From contig NZ_JALPRR010000002.1 in NCBI RefSeq assembly GCF_023630205.1, positions 984,899 to 1,048,898 of the forward strand: 64,000 nucleotides of DNA. Reading direction: 5' to 3'. Under the pieces are notes generated by a model. It did no database searches and was not told the origin of the DNA. It worked only from the letters and a program-made list of their open reading frames with translations. Origin of the DNA: Pontibacter ruber (lineage in GTDB: Bacteria > Bacteroidota > Bacteroidia > Cytophagales > Hymenobacteraceae). Position numbers and translations under genes: made by a program. Positions 46,096 to 53,852 of this stretch are shown in pieces (position 1 is the stretch's first letter; every line of letters starts with the position of its first letter).

Positions 46096-46148
46096 CAGCA
46101 ACACCTAAACCACACCAAGGCGTGCTTTAGCCAAGTACGCCGTTGGCA
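46096..46148 (+). repeat. attC-like site 3
   Basis: Left end CAGCAAC, right end CGCCGTTGGCA. Inside, GGCGT pairs with ACGCC and CCAA with TTGG with one bulged G. The left end pairs over 9 bp with the start of its own cassette (GTTGTGTGT at 45574) through one bulged G, but over only 4 with the right end seen here. Confidence 0.5.
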
Positions 46149-46158
46149 AATATTTAGA

Positions 46159-46662
46159 ATGAATAAGATAATAGTATTAACGCTTATGTTATCAATTTTT
46201 GGATTCGGTAAAAGTATGGCTCAAAGCAATAACTCAGAAGAAGAACTTAAAGGTATAATCGGTGAGTATTATGAAGATGGCTTACCGGTTATAATGAAAT
46301 TCGTCAATGAACTCCCTAACCAAAGTGTTATGGATAAATTACCAATTCTGGCAGTTATTTCTTGGAAATATGACGGTAGCCAAAACAATGGAATGCCTCT
46401 TAAAAAAATTAACAAACGAATGATTCTTCTTGAAGAAGCCTTGGAAGATTCTATGGAATCATCTAAGGTTTTTACTCACGCTTATAGTAGAACAGGCAAT
46501 AATTTGAAGGAACTGGTTTATTATACTACCGATCAAGAAGCCTTTATAACCATGTTGAATCGAGCTCTGGGAAGCCACGATGAATATCCTATTGAAATAA
46601 CCTTTTACAAAGACAAGGAATGGGCTGAGTTTAAAAATGTCCTCAAAGACTTTAGTGAATAA
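46159..46662 (+). CDS. cassette 4 ORF, exported hypothetical protein (DUF695-like)
   Basis: A 167-residue protein with a signal peptide (MNKIIVLTLMLSIFGFGKSMAQ). The mature part has ISWKYDGSQNNGMPLKKINKRMILLEEALEDSM and YSRTGNNLKELVYYTTDQEAFITMLNRAL, ending IEITFYKDKEWAEFKNVL. From memory this fits DUF695-like proteins, with moderate trust. Function unknown. It starts 17 bases after the cassette boundary. AT-rich. Confidence 0.6.
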   Translation: MNKIIVLTLMLSIFGFGKSMAQSNNSEEELKGIIGEYYEDGLPVIMKFVNELPNQSVMDKLPILAVISWKYDGSQNNGMPLKKINKRMILLEEALEDSMESSKVFTHAYSRTGNNLKELVYYTTDQEAFITMLNRALGSHDEYPIEITFYKDKEWAEFKNVLKDFSE

Positions 46663-46668
46663 AACGAT

Positions 46669-46722
46669 TGCTAACCAAACCTAAAAGTTAGCTACGCCAC
46701 ATCATAGCCCAGTCCGTTAACT
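46669..46722 (+). repeat. attC-like site 4 (right end of the array)
   Basis: Left end TGCTAAC, right end CCGTTAACT. It shares TAAAAGTYAGCTACGCC (one difference) with site 1 at the same distance (6 bases) from the YAAC box. GCTAAC also pairs with GTTAGC inside. The left end complements the start of its own cassette (GTTGGCAA at 46142) better than the flanking GTTAACT, as expected if the flank is not its own. Confidence 0.6.
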
Positions 46723-46927
46723 TACTTCACTCTCCTATATCATCATATCCGATCAGATAAACCTTGCCCTGGCAAACAGCCTAATTGTTACTACCTGCTT
46801 TTCGAACGATTTCTCCCTTGCCTGCCAAGTATAAGCTGCTTTATACAAGCAAGATAGGTCAAAACATTCATTACGCCTTCCCGTTATTTTATATACCCGA
46901 ATGTTGACCTTCAGAATAACCAGAAGC

Positions 46928-48445
46928 ATGAGAAAAGCTGTACCGGTACTAATGATCACATTGCTCTCAGCAGCAATGACAATAGCAGGTGTAAGGTGTG
47001 TAGATAAAAGAAGCGACGTAGAGTTGCAGGCACCCGGTAATAAGGATAAGGACGTAAGTTTTGTTAAAGGATCAGCTACGTCTGTTACCTACTCCTCTGC
47101 TGGCAACCCTGATTTTGTTCGGGCAGCGTCTTTGGTAACCCCGGCCGTAGTGCACATCAAAACCTCCTATGAAAATGTCGCCTCGGAAGGAGATGAATTC
47201 TTTTACGATCTTTTCGGTTCTCCTCAGTCGCCCAGGGTGGCCACTGGCTCCGGATCCGGGGTCATAATTGCTTCAGACGGGTACATTGTAACGAATAACC
47301 ATGTGATCGAAAGTACCTCAGCCATTGAAGTTGTATTGCCGGACAAGCGCAGTTTCAAGGCCAAACTGATTGGCGGCGACCCAAGTACAGACCTGGCCCT
47401 GCTGAAGATAGATGGAAAAAATTTCCCTGTCGTGAAGCTCGGTAACTCCGACAGCGTTCAGGTGGGCGAATGGGTGCTGGCGGTCGGGTATCCTTTGTCG
47501 CTTAATACAACCGTTACGGCTGGTATCATTAGCGCCAAAGGCAGGAGTATTGGTATACTTAACCGGCCAAGCCAGAACAACTATTCCGATCAGACACAGT
47601 CGGCCAACACTGCCATAGAATCTTTTATACAGACGGATGCTGCCATTAACCCGGGCAATAGCGGCGGTGCCCTGGTCAATACAGCAGGCCAGCTGATCGG
47701 CATCAACGCAGCCATTGCCTCTCAGACCGGAAGCTACATGGGCTATGGTTTTGCCATACCCGTAAACCTGATGCAGAAGGTGGTAACTGATTTTAAGAAG
47801 TATGGAGAAGTACGGCGCGGGTACCTGGGCGTGAGTTTCCCAGCGCCTGCCGTGGAAGAACAGATCTTGAGGGAGCGGGGAATTGATCCGGCATCGGTAA
47901 AGGGTGTTTACATAATTGGCGTGCAGCCTAAAAGCGGTGCAGCAGCAGCCGGCCTGAAAGAAGGTGATATTATCCAAAGTATAGATGGCGTAACGGTTAC
48001 CTCATCGGCTGAGCTGTCTGAAAGAATAGCACGCCACAACCCGGGCGATAAAGTGAAGCTGTCGTACCTGCGCGATGGTCGTACGCGAGCAGCAAACGTT
48101 ACCCTGAAAGGTGCAGAAACGGAGGCAGATGTTGCAGCAGCTAATGGCTCAGCCAAAGGCTTGCAGGCCAAACTGGGCGCCATCTTTGAGCCTTTGCCAG
48201 ATCGTATCAAGCAACGCTACCGTTTAAGCTCAGGCGTGTATGTTAGCGAAGTACAAAGCGGCGGCTTTTTTGACCTGGCCGGCATACCGAAAGGTACCAT
48301 CATTACGAGGGTAAACGGCAAGCCGGTAAATACCCTGGCCGATGTAAACAATGCGATCGGTTCGGCAAAGAGCAGAATGGTTCGCCTGGAAGGCATGACA
48401 CCGGATGGCGCAAGTTTCATCTTCAACTTCCCGCTGGGCGCTTAG
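46928..48445 (+). CDS. DegP/HtrA-type serine protease with two PDZ domains
   Basis: A 505-residue periplasmic S1C protease. An N-terminal hydrophobic segment (VPVLMITLLSAAMTIAGV) serves as signal or anchor. The catalytic triad is visible as NNHVI (His), DPSTDLALLK (Asp) and NPGNSGGAL (Ser). PDZ 1 (about 310-400) has GAAAAGLKEGDIIQSIDG, and PDZ 2 (about 420-500) has GGFFDLAGIPKGTIITRVNG. It degrades or refolds damaged envelope proteins. The ATG at 46928 (MRKAVPV) gives a normal signal; the frame is open 9 codons upstream. It is the first core-like gene after the cassette array. Confidence 0.94.
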   Translation: MRKAVPVLMITLLSAAMTIAGVRCVDKRSDVELQAPGNKDKDVSFVKGSATSVTYSSAGNPDFVRAASLVTPAVVHIKTSYENVASEGDEFFYDLFGSPQSPRVATGSGSGVIIASDGYIVTNNHVIESTSAIEVVLPDKRSFKAKLIGGDPSTDLALLKIDGKNFPVVKLGNSDSVQVGEWVLAVGYPLSLNTTVTAGIISAKGRSIGILNRPSQNNYSDQTQSANTAIESFIQTDAAINPGNSGGALVNTAGQLIGINAAIASQTGSYMGYGFAIPVNLMQKVVTDFKKYGEVRRGYLGVSFPAPAVEEQILRERGIDPASVKGVYIIGVQPKSGAAAAGLKEGDIIQSIDGVTVTSSAELSERIARHNPGDKVKLSYLRDGRTRAANVTLKGAETEADVAAANGSAKGLQAKLGAIFEPLPDRIKQRYRLSSGVYVSEVQSGGFFDLAGIPKGTIITRVNGKPVNTLADVNNAIGSAKSRMVRLEGMTPDGASFIFNFPLGA

Positions 48446-48638
48446 TTTGCCAAGGTAGCGTTTACATACGTCTGAAATGCACATCAGCATACTGCAAATT
48501 TATACTTTGAAAGCAAGTATACCTAAGGCTTTAGCAGCGCTGTATTGTTAGATGTATACTTTTGAAATAAACCCTGCTAATGCCAACTATGGCAGTGAAA
48601 GCATAGTATATGATATTGATAAGTAGCGTTTTGCATCT

Positions 48639-49376
48639 ATGAAACTCGATGAGCTGGTTGCACGGCTCGACAGTGAGGCAACGCTGCCGAAAGGCACTGA
48701 AGAACGTTTTAACGGGTATGGCGTTATTGGGATCACTTTCCGGTCAGGGCATGTTTTGGCACTGCGTCATTTTGCCGCCTCTTCTGTGGGCCCAGGTTAT
48801 ACTTCCGTCTGGCACCGCGACCCGGAAGGCGGATGGGAGTTTTATGCAGATGCCCCCGCGCATCTGACCTGTGCCCGGTTTTTTGGCAGTGCAGTGGCAA
48901 GAGCCGTTCAAACCCCAATTCACATCAGCTGGAGCAACTCCTGTAACTTTCATGTTTCCGTAGAAGCAGATGCCCTGGAATGGGACGTTACCCTGAAAAG
49001 CACATCTACCACCAACACCATTAACCGTCTGAGCCGCTTACTACCCGAAACAGCCTGGAAAGAAGAAACCCTGCTGAAAGCGTTTGAACAGATGGCCGGC
49101 AACATTTTAAATGCAGGAAAGCTCAGCCTGACAGGCACCACGCCAAACGGGCAGCACTTCAAGGCTGTTCCGCGTTCAATTGAGATGGTCTCGGATACAA
49201 AGGCAAGTATAAATGGGGAAGACCTCGGACCGGCCGGCCCTTTAGATCAGCAAGCGCATATCGGAGAGTTCTGGATACCACAGAAAGGCTTCTTTGCCGT
49301 AGGGCAAGCTTATTTCGAGCCATTTAAGCCCACCCTGCACCACCTGATCACTCATATTCAGACCCGGCTAAATTAA
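48639..49376 (+). CDS. conserved-looking hypothetical protein
   Basis: A 245-residue soluble protein that I cannot assign. It has no signal peptide. The first half carries GVIGITFRSGHVLALRHFAASSVGPGYTSVWHRDPEGGWEFY and HLTCARFFGSAV, a beta-rich stretch that could be lipocalin-like. The second half has ISWSNSCNFHVSVEADALEWDVTL and ends with HIGEFWIPQKGFFAVGQAYFEP. Codon use and AAGTATA motifs match the genome. It may bind a hydrophobic ligand; that is a guess. Confidence 0.6.
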   Translation: MKLDELVARLDSEATLPKGTEERFNGYGVIGITFRSGHVLALRHFAASSVGPGYTSVWHRDPEGGWEFYADAPAHLTCARFFGSAVARAVQTPIHISWSNSCNFHVSVEADALEWDVTLKSTSTTNTINRLSRLLPETAWKEETLLKAFEQMAGNILNAGKLSLTGTTPNGQHFKAVPRSIEMVSDTKASINGEDLGPAGPLDQQAHIGEFWIPQKGFFAVGQAYFEPFKPTLHHLITHIQTRLN

Positions 49377-49482
49377 GGGCACTCACTTCCTTTTCTTCGT
49401 TACTGAATAATCTGCTTTTTATACTTTATTCCAACCTAAACCCGGTACGTGCACGTAGTAAGCTGCAGCAATTGCACTACCT

Positions 49483-50229
49483 ATGACGGTTATCCCAAAC
49501 TTATACATTGGTACTTCCGGCTGGAGTTACCGCTGGCAGGAGATCCTGTACCCGCCGGAACTTAAATCGGCCGACTACCTCTCCTACTACGCCACCCGCT
49601 TTGATGCCACCGAGATCAACAGCAGCTTTTACCATTTCACGATGGCTAAAACCATTGAGAAGTGGCTGGCGACTACACCGGAGCATTTCCGGTTCGCGCC
49701 AAAGTTAAACCAGGAAATAACGCACAAGCGCCGGTTTACGGATATACACGAGCCATTGGAGAAATTCATGTCGCGTTACCTGCTCATGGGCAAACGGCTT
49801 GGCCCTGTGCTGATCCAGATCCCGGGTAGTTTCCGATACGACCGGCTGGTGGCAGAAACCTTTTACAGAACCCTACGAGAGAAGTATGAAACGCAAACCT
49901 ATGCCCTGGAAGCAAGGCATGTTTCATGGTTCGGGGAGGAGTCGCTGGACTTGCTGCGTGAGTACAACATCACCACCGTTATTGCCAGTGCCGGAAAGCG
50001 CTTTCCCGGCACCGAAGTTACTACCACCGATACTGCCTACCTGCGCCTGCATGGCGATGAGCGCATGTATTCGTCAGCCTATTCCGATGAGAAACTGGAA
50101 CGCTATGCCTATATGATAAAAGATTGGCTGGAAGATGGGAAAGAAGTATGGGTGTTCTTTAACAACACCATCCAGGGCAATGCGGTAACGGATGCAGATA
50201 AGCTGCGAAGTATGATCCTGGAGTTGTAG
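49483..50229 (+). CDS. DUF72 family protein
   Basis: A 248-residue TIM-barrel protein of the DUF72 (YecE) family. Landmarks are YIGTSGWSYRWQEILYPPELKSADYLSYYATRFDATEINSSFY near the start, FRFAPKLNQEITHKRR, GPVLIQIPGSFRYD, YALEARHVSWF and YLRLHGDERMY, ending VWVFFNNTIQGNAVTDADKL. Fe-S cluster or nucleic-acid roles have been proposed for relatives, none proven. It stands alone, with a terminator after it. Confidence 0.92.
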   Translation: MTVIPNLYIGTSGWSYRWQEILYPPELKSADYLSYYATRFDATEINSSFYHFTMAKTIEKWLATTPEHFRFAPKLNQEITHKRRFTDIHEPLEKFMSRYLLMGKRLGPVLIQIPGSFRYDRLVAETFYRTLREKYETQTYALEARHVSWFGEESLDLLREYNITTVIASAGKRFPGTEVTTTDTAYLRLHGDERMYSSAYSDEKLERYAYMIKDWLEDGKEVWVFFNNTIQGNAVTDADKLRSMILEL

Positions 50230-50250
50230 CAGATTTCAAGTATAAACGAA

Positions 50251-50283
50251 AAGAGCCGGGCTTATTACCCGGCTCTCTGTTTT
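50251..50283. terminator. intrinsic terminator
   Basis: AGAGCCGGG and CCCGGCTCT around CTTATTA, followed by CTGTTTTT. It lies between the convergent DUF72 and DUF5686 genes. Confidence 0.8.
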
Positions 50284-50301
50284 TATGATCAAAGTATAAA
50301 A

Positions 50302-52791
50302 CTACAACTTGAACTGCAGCGAAAACTTCAACCCGAATTTCTTAGCATCCGGTTTGTCGACGTAGGTTAGTCTATGGAAAGCATCCACACGCAGCACCTT
50401 GAAAATGTTCTCAATGCCGTAGCCTAGTTCCACGTAAGGCTTGCTTTGCAGGGTGCTGAAGCGCTCCAGCTCCGTTCCGTTTATACCTGTTGCCGGTATC
50501 AGGTTCAGGTTTTTCTCGCTCAGGCTGCCGTAAAGTATGTTCGAAGTAGCCAGCGTGCGCCATTTCAGTTTCTTGATCAGGGGCAGGTAATTCAGCAGCA
50601 GGCCTTCAAAGTACTGTTCGTAGTGCAACGAAGCGTAGGAGTCGCTGGCAAATTCAAATACGTTCATCAGCTGAAAGGTCTGGTCGTAGTAGAAAGGCGT
50701 TTCGTTGCCCAAGTGTACTTCCAGCAGCGGGTAAGGCACCGGCGAGAAGATCCTGCCTGCTTCCAGCCTGTAGTTGGCTTTTCCCAGTCGGCCCATCAGG
50801 AACTCCTGGCTCATGCCAACATCCGCCCGCTGGTAACTCACCGTTGATCCCACGGCGTCGTTCAGACCGAGCGTATACTTCATGGTAAACACAGGCCAGC
50901 TTCCATTGCCCAGGCTGATGCGGTCGTTATCGTTCTGCACGTATACTTCGTTGTTGGCGAAACGGGCATAGTAGGTCAGTTCTGTGGTGGTAAAGTCTTT
51001 TACCAGTTGCTGCGGCTCATTTCCCTGTTGCGCATAGTAGGCAAAGTCAAACTGTGGCAAAAACTCGCGGTTGCTCAGCGTGATGCGCTGGGTCATGCCC
51101 CGGAACAGGTCGCGCTGCACGTAAGCACTTGTTTCTTTTGTAAATACCGGCCGCTTAAGCTCCCCGAAACGTGAAAAGCCCATCAGGAACGGACTGGCCG
51201 CCAGCTTATCCGACATCAGTCCCACCTGCTGCAGGTCTTCCCGCCGCGAGATACCCACTTCGCTCCAGTGTTTGCGCGACAGGATGTAACGGGCAGCAGC
51301 GCCATACTTTACTTTTCGGTCGTCGGTGCCATAAGCTCCGTAGCCACTCAGTTCCAGCTTATCGCTAAAGCTGGCATTGGTTTTCAGTCCTGCCTGCAAC
51401 CTGTGGCCTTCTACATTGTTATAAGCATAAGTATAAGGGTATGGCCCTATACTCACCTTCCCCACTTTTTTGTAGCCGGTAGCCAGCACCGTTGCAAGGT
51501 TAGTGAAGCGCTCTACTTTCGGAGAGGTTTTTATCGATTCAATGGTAGAATAGATCTGCTTGTCAGCCACACTGAGCGTGTCGTGCCGGTGTTGTTCCCA
51601 GTATGCTTCGGTGCTTGAGTTGGCTTTCACTTCCAGGGTGATCGGCTGATCGAAGAAAGCGGCTTTGTTCGGCTGATTTACCACTACGTTCCGGGCAGAA
51701 GTGGTCACTTTGGCAAAAACGCCCGGCCTGTTCTCGCTCAGCTTCGCGATCTTCATGCGTGCTTCTGTTTTCACCGGCAGCCAGGCCCCTGCTGCGGTTG
51801 GCAACGACTCCTGGAACAGGCGTATACTTTCTACAAAGTTGATATTGGCTGATTTGCTCACGGCCACATCTATTTTGCGGAGGGCGTAGCTCTTGCTTGT
51901 GATCCAGATGTGGCCGTTGAAGGCCAGGTCCTGCGGTCGCTTCTGCTCAACTTTTATTTTATAGCACCAGTCATCGCCCACATACATGCTGTCGAGCAGC
52001 TCGTAGTTATAGGACAACTTCCAGCCGTCCGCGATCGGGCTGATAAAGTCTTTCTGCAGCACGCTTACCCAGTTCTGGTAAAAATTGTAATCCTGGTAGG
52101 AGTTGCCGATGACCTGCGCAATCAGGCTGCCGTCCTGTATGCCGATGCCGGATATCTTTGATGCTTTGATGACCTCCTTTGTCTTTTTAGGATCGCGGTT
52201 GTAGTAAAAATCGGATAAGGATTCGGAAAGGAAGAAAGGCAGCACTTTTTTACCCTCTTCACCGGTCACAAACATGGACGTATCCACGATGGACGTAATA
52301 GCTGACTTTAGTCCTACTTTGCGTTTTTGCTTCGTCAGGTTGTCTACATCAAACTGCATTTTGGTGTAGGCTTCGTACTGGTAGGCGGTCAGTTTGCGCT
52401 TGTCATGCTGCTTCTTGTTGTCCACCACACGCCGCATAATTTCCCAGGCTGGGTTCTCGCCCGGTCGTATGACCACCTCCTGCAGTTTCAGGGCTCCGGA
52501 AGATAACTTGAAATCGATCACCTGCGCCTGCAATCCCTTTTTTACCGGCTGGCTTTGGGTCTGGTACCCAACATAAGAGACTGTAAGCGAATCGGGTACA
52601 TTTGTGAGCCGGATGTTATAAACCCCGTTCTCGTCGGTAGAGGTGCCAATGGAGGTATGCCTGATGTAAACACCCACAAAAGGCAGTGCCTCGCCGGTAG
52701 TCGCGTCCGTTACCTTGCCCGAGATGCGCGTCTGGGCGTGGCTGGCAAGGGAAGTGAACAAGACAATCAGGAAAAGTATAGATTTATTCAA
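50302..52791 (-). CDS. DUF5686 outer-membrane protein with carboxypeptidase-like regulatory domain
   Basis: An 829-residue outer-membrane protein. The signal peptide is MNKSILFLIVLFTSLASHAQ. The CarboxypepD_reg-like beta-sandwich (about 22-108) reads ISGKVTDATTGEALPFVGVYIRHTSIGTSTDENGVYNI. The DUF5686 part follows (ENPAWEIMRRVVDNKKQHD), and the C-terminal barrel strands end in LKFSLQFKL. Related proteins resemble TonB-system components but lack a plug. I chose TTG 52791; the frame is open to a TTG at 52818, but the -7 box TACTTTTG covers that codon. Function unknown. Confidence 0.87.
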   Translation of the reverse strand: MNKSILFLIVLFTSLASHAQTRISGKVTDATTGEALPFVGVYIRHTSIGTSTDENGVYNIRLTNVPDSLTVSYVGYQTQSQPVKKGLQAQVIDFKLSSGALKLQEVVIRPGENPAWEIMRRVVDNKKQHDKRKLTAYQYEAYTKMQFDVDNLTKQKRKVGLKSAITSIVDTSMFVTGEEGKKVLPFFLSESLSDFYYNRDPKKTKEVIKASKISGIGIQDGSLIAQVIGNSYQDYNFYQNWVSVLQKDFISPIADGWKLSYNYELLDSMYVGDDWCYKIKVEQKRPQDLAFNGHIWITSKSYALRKIDVAVSKSANINFVESIRLFQESLPTAAGAWLPVKTEARMKIAKLSENRPGVFAKVTTSARNVVVNQPNKAAFFDQPITLEVKANSSTEAYWEQHRHDTLSVADKQIYSTIESIKTSPKVERFTNLATVLATGYKKVGKVSIGPYPYTYAYNNVEGHRLQAGLKTNASFSDKLELSGYGAYGTDDRKVKYGAAARYILSRKHWSEVGISRREDLQQVGLMSDKLAASPFLMGFSRFGELKRPVFTKETSAYVQRDLFRGMTQRITLSNREFLPQFDFAYYAQQGNEPQQLVKDFTTTELTYYARFANNEVYVQNDNDRISLGNGSWPVFTMKYTLGLNDAVGSTVSYQRADVGMSQEFLMGRLGKANYRLEAGRIFSPVPYPLLEVHLGNETPFYYDQTFQLMNVFEFASDSYASLHYEQYFEGLLLNYLPLIKKLKWRTLATSNILYGSLSEKNLNLIPATGINGTELERFSTLQSKPYVELGYGIENIFKVLRVDAFHRLTYVDKPDAKKFGLKFSLQFKL

Positions 52792-52815
52792 ATCAATCAA
52801 AATTAAATGCGGGCG

Positions 52816-52823
52816 CAAAAGTA
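52816..52823 (-). promoter_or_regulatory. -7 box of the DUF5686 gene
   Basis: TACTTTTG on the minus strand fits TAnnTTTG exactly, 25 bases before the TTG at 52791. It decides the start, since the upstream TTG would lie inside it. From 52824 to 53063 I see nothing else. Confidence 0.5.
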
Positions 52824-53063
52824 GTTTTTTGATTTCTGAAAAACTATAGTCCTAATCATGAACACCGGGTTGTATTTTTTCGATTTACACCCAGTTCTTT
52901 CTGTAAGCCAGCACAGCAGTTACAGCAACACTTTTAGAAAATTCTATTAACAATACTGCTCTCTGCGAGTTATACCAAAATACCTGTGCCGGTGCCCTGA
53001 AAGTGCTGTGGTAATGAGGAAGTAAAAATTAAATGTATAAACACGGATTTAAACAAAAAGCCT

Positions 53064-53089
53064 TACTTTTGCCGCCGAATGAACGTTCA
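53064..53089 (+). promoter_or_regulatory. -7 box and palindromic operator of the TetR gene
   Basis: TACTTTTG (53064-53071) matches the Bacteroidota -7 box. Nine bases later stands TGAACGTTCA (53080-53089), a perfect 10-base palindrome, next to the expected start of transcription and 22 bases before the coding region. Such placement fits autorepression by the TetR protein. Confidence 0.6.
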
Positions 53090-53111
53090 ATTGAATTAAG
53101 TTGCTAAACTT

Positions 53112-53687
53112 ATGCTGATGGAAAACCCTGCTGAAAAGAAGAAGTTGATACTGGAGAGCACCTTGGAATTGGTGAAGGATTTCGGCTTTCATGGTACTCC
53201 CATGAGTGCAGTAGCCAAAAAAGCCGGCGTAGCTGCGGGCACCATTTACCACTACTTTGACAGCAAAGACACCCTGATCTGTGAGCTGTTTAACTACATC
53301 ACGGGCAGCATCATCCGGTGTGTTTTCAGTAACGATGACGAAAGCCTGCCTTTTAAGGAGCGTTTCTTTCGTGTATGGAAGGGCCTTTTTTCTTTTTACA
53401 GGCACAACCCCAGCGTTCTGGTCTTTTTCGAGCAGTTTGTTAACTCCCCTTACAACAAGTACATCGAAGCTGCACCGCAGAGTATTTTCACTTCCCTGAA
53501 TGCCTTCTTTCAGCAAGGTATAACGGACGGGTACCTGCAACCCGTAGCCCCTGAGATACTCACGGTGCTTACGCATGGAAGCATTACCAGCACTGCAAAA
53601 GTCACGATCAGGGGCAAGATTGAAATCGGTGAACCGGAACTACAGCAGATCATCGGTATACTTTGGCAGGGAATGGCCATAAAATAA
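53112..53687 (+). CDS. TetR/AcrR family transcriptional regulator
   Basis: A 191-residue repressor. The N-terminal helix-turn-helix reads KKLILESTLELVKDFGFHGTPMSAVAKKAGVAAGTIYHYFDSKDTLI, the classical TetR motif. The C-terminal ligand-binding part has FFEQFVNSPYNK. It is followed by a TolC, an adaptor and an RND pump gene, so it most likely controls this efflux system and itself through the TGAACGTTCA site. A Met two codons in is an alternative start. Confidence 0.93.
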   Translation: MLMENPAEKKKLILESTLELVKDFGFHGTPMSAVAKKAGVAAGTIYHYFDSKDTLICELFNYITGSIIRCVFSNDDESLPFKERFFRVWKGLFSFYRHNPSVLVFFEQFVNSPYNKYIEAAPQSIFTSLNAFFQQGITDGYLQPVAPEILTVLTHGSITSTAKVTIRGKIEIGEPELQQIIGILWQGMAIK

Positions 53688-53852
53688 AGTAAAGCAATTA
53701 CATTAACATATTTAAAATCAGCGAGTAACTAAGCTGGTACAATTGTCACCTAAACCCTATACCATACATAAACTATGAATTAATATTTTACGTCGGAAAC
53801 ACATGACCCACGCAAGAAGATTACCAATTACCAAAAGCATCACACAAAGTAC

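Larger units (their letters stand above)
44413..46716 (+). mobile_element. array of four gene cassettes with attC-like sites, no integrase visible
   Basis: Four AT-rich ORFs on the plus strand, each followed by a palindromic site with YAAC at the left end and CCGTT at the right end (sites at 44952, 45514, 46096, 46669). If cut between G and TT at 44413, 45017, 45574, 46142 and 46716, each unit's first 7-10 bases complement its own last ones: 10 of 10, 8 of 8, 9 with one bulged G, and 8 with one G-T pair. For units 2, 3 and 4 the match to the next unit is only 6, 4 and 4. This is what circular integron cassettes leave behind. The core differs from GTTRRRY, and no integrase lies within the window, so a cluster lacking integrase or another cassette system is possible. 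Confidence 0.65.

Noticed and set aside
44952..46722. Palindromes as plain terminators of the four small genes
   Set aside because: They lack T tracts at the right place, share sequence blocks among themselves, and their ends match the starts of the units, which terminators need not do.
44413..46722. Classical integron with GTTRRRY attC sites
   Set aside because: The core deviates at positions 5-7, and no integrase or attI could be identified, so only attC-like is claimed.
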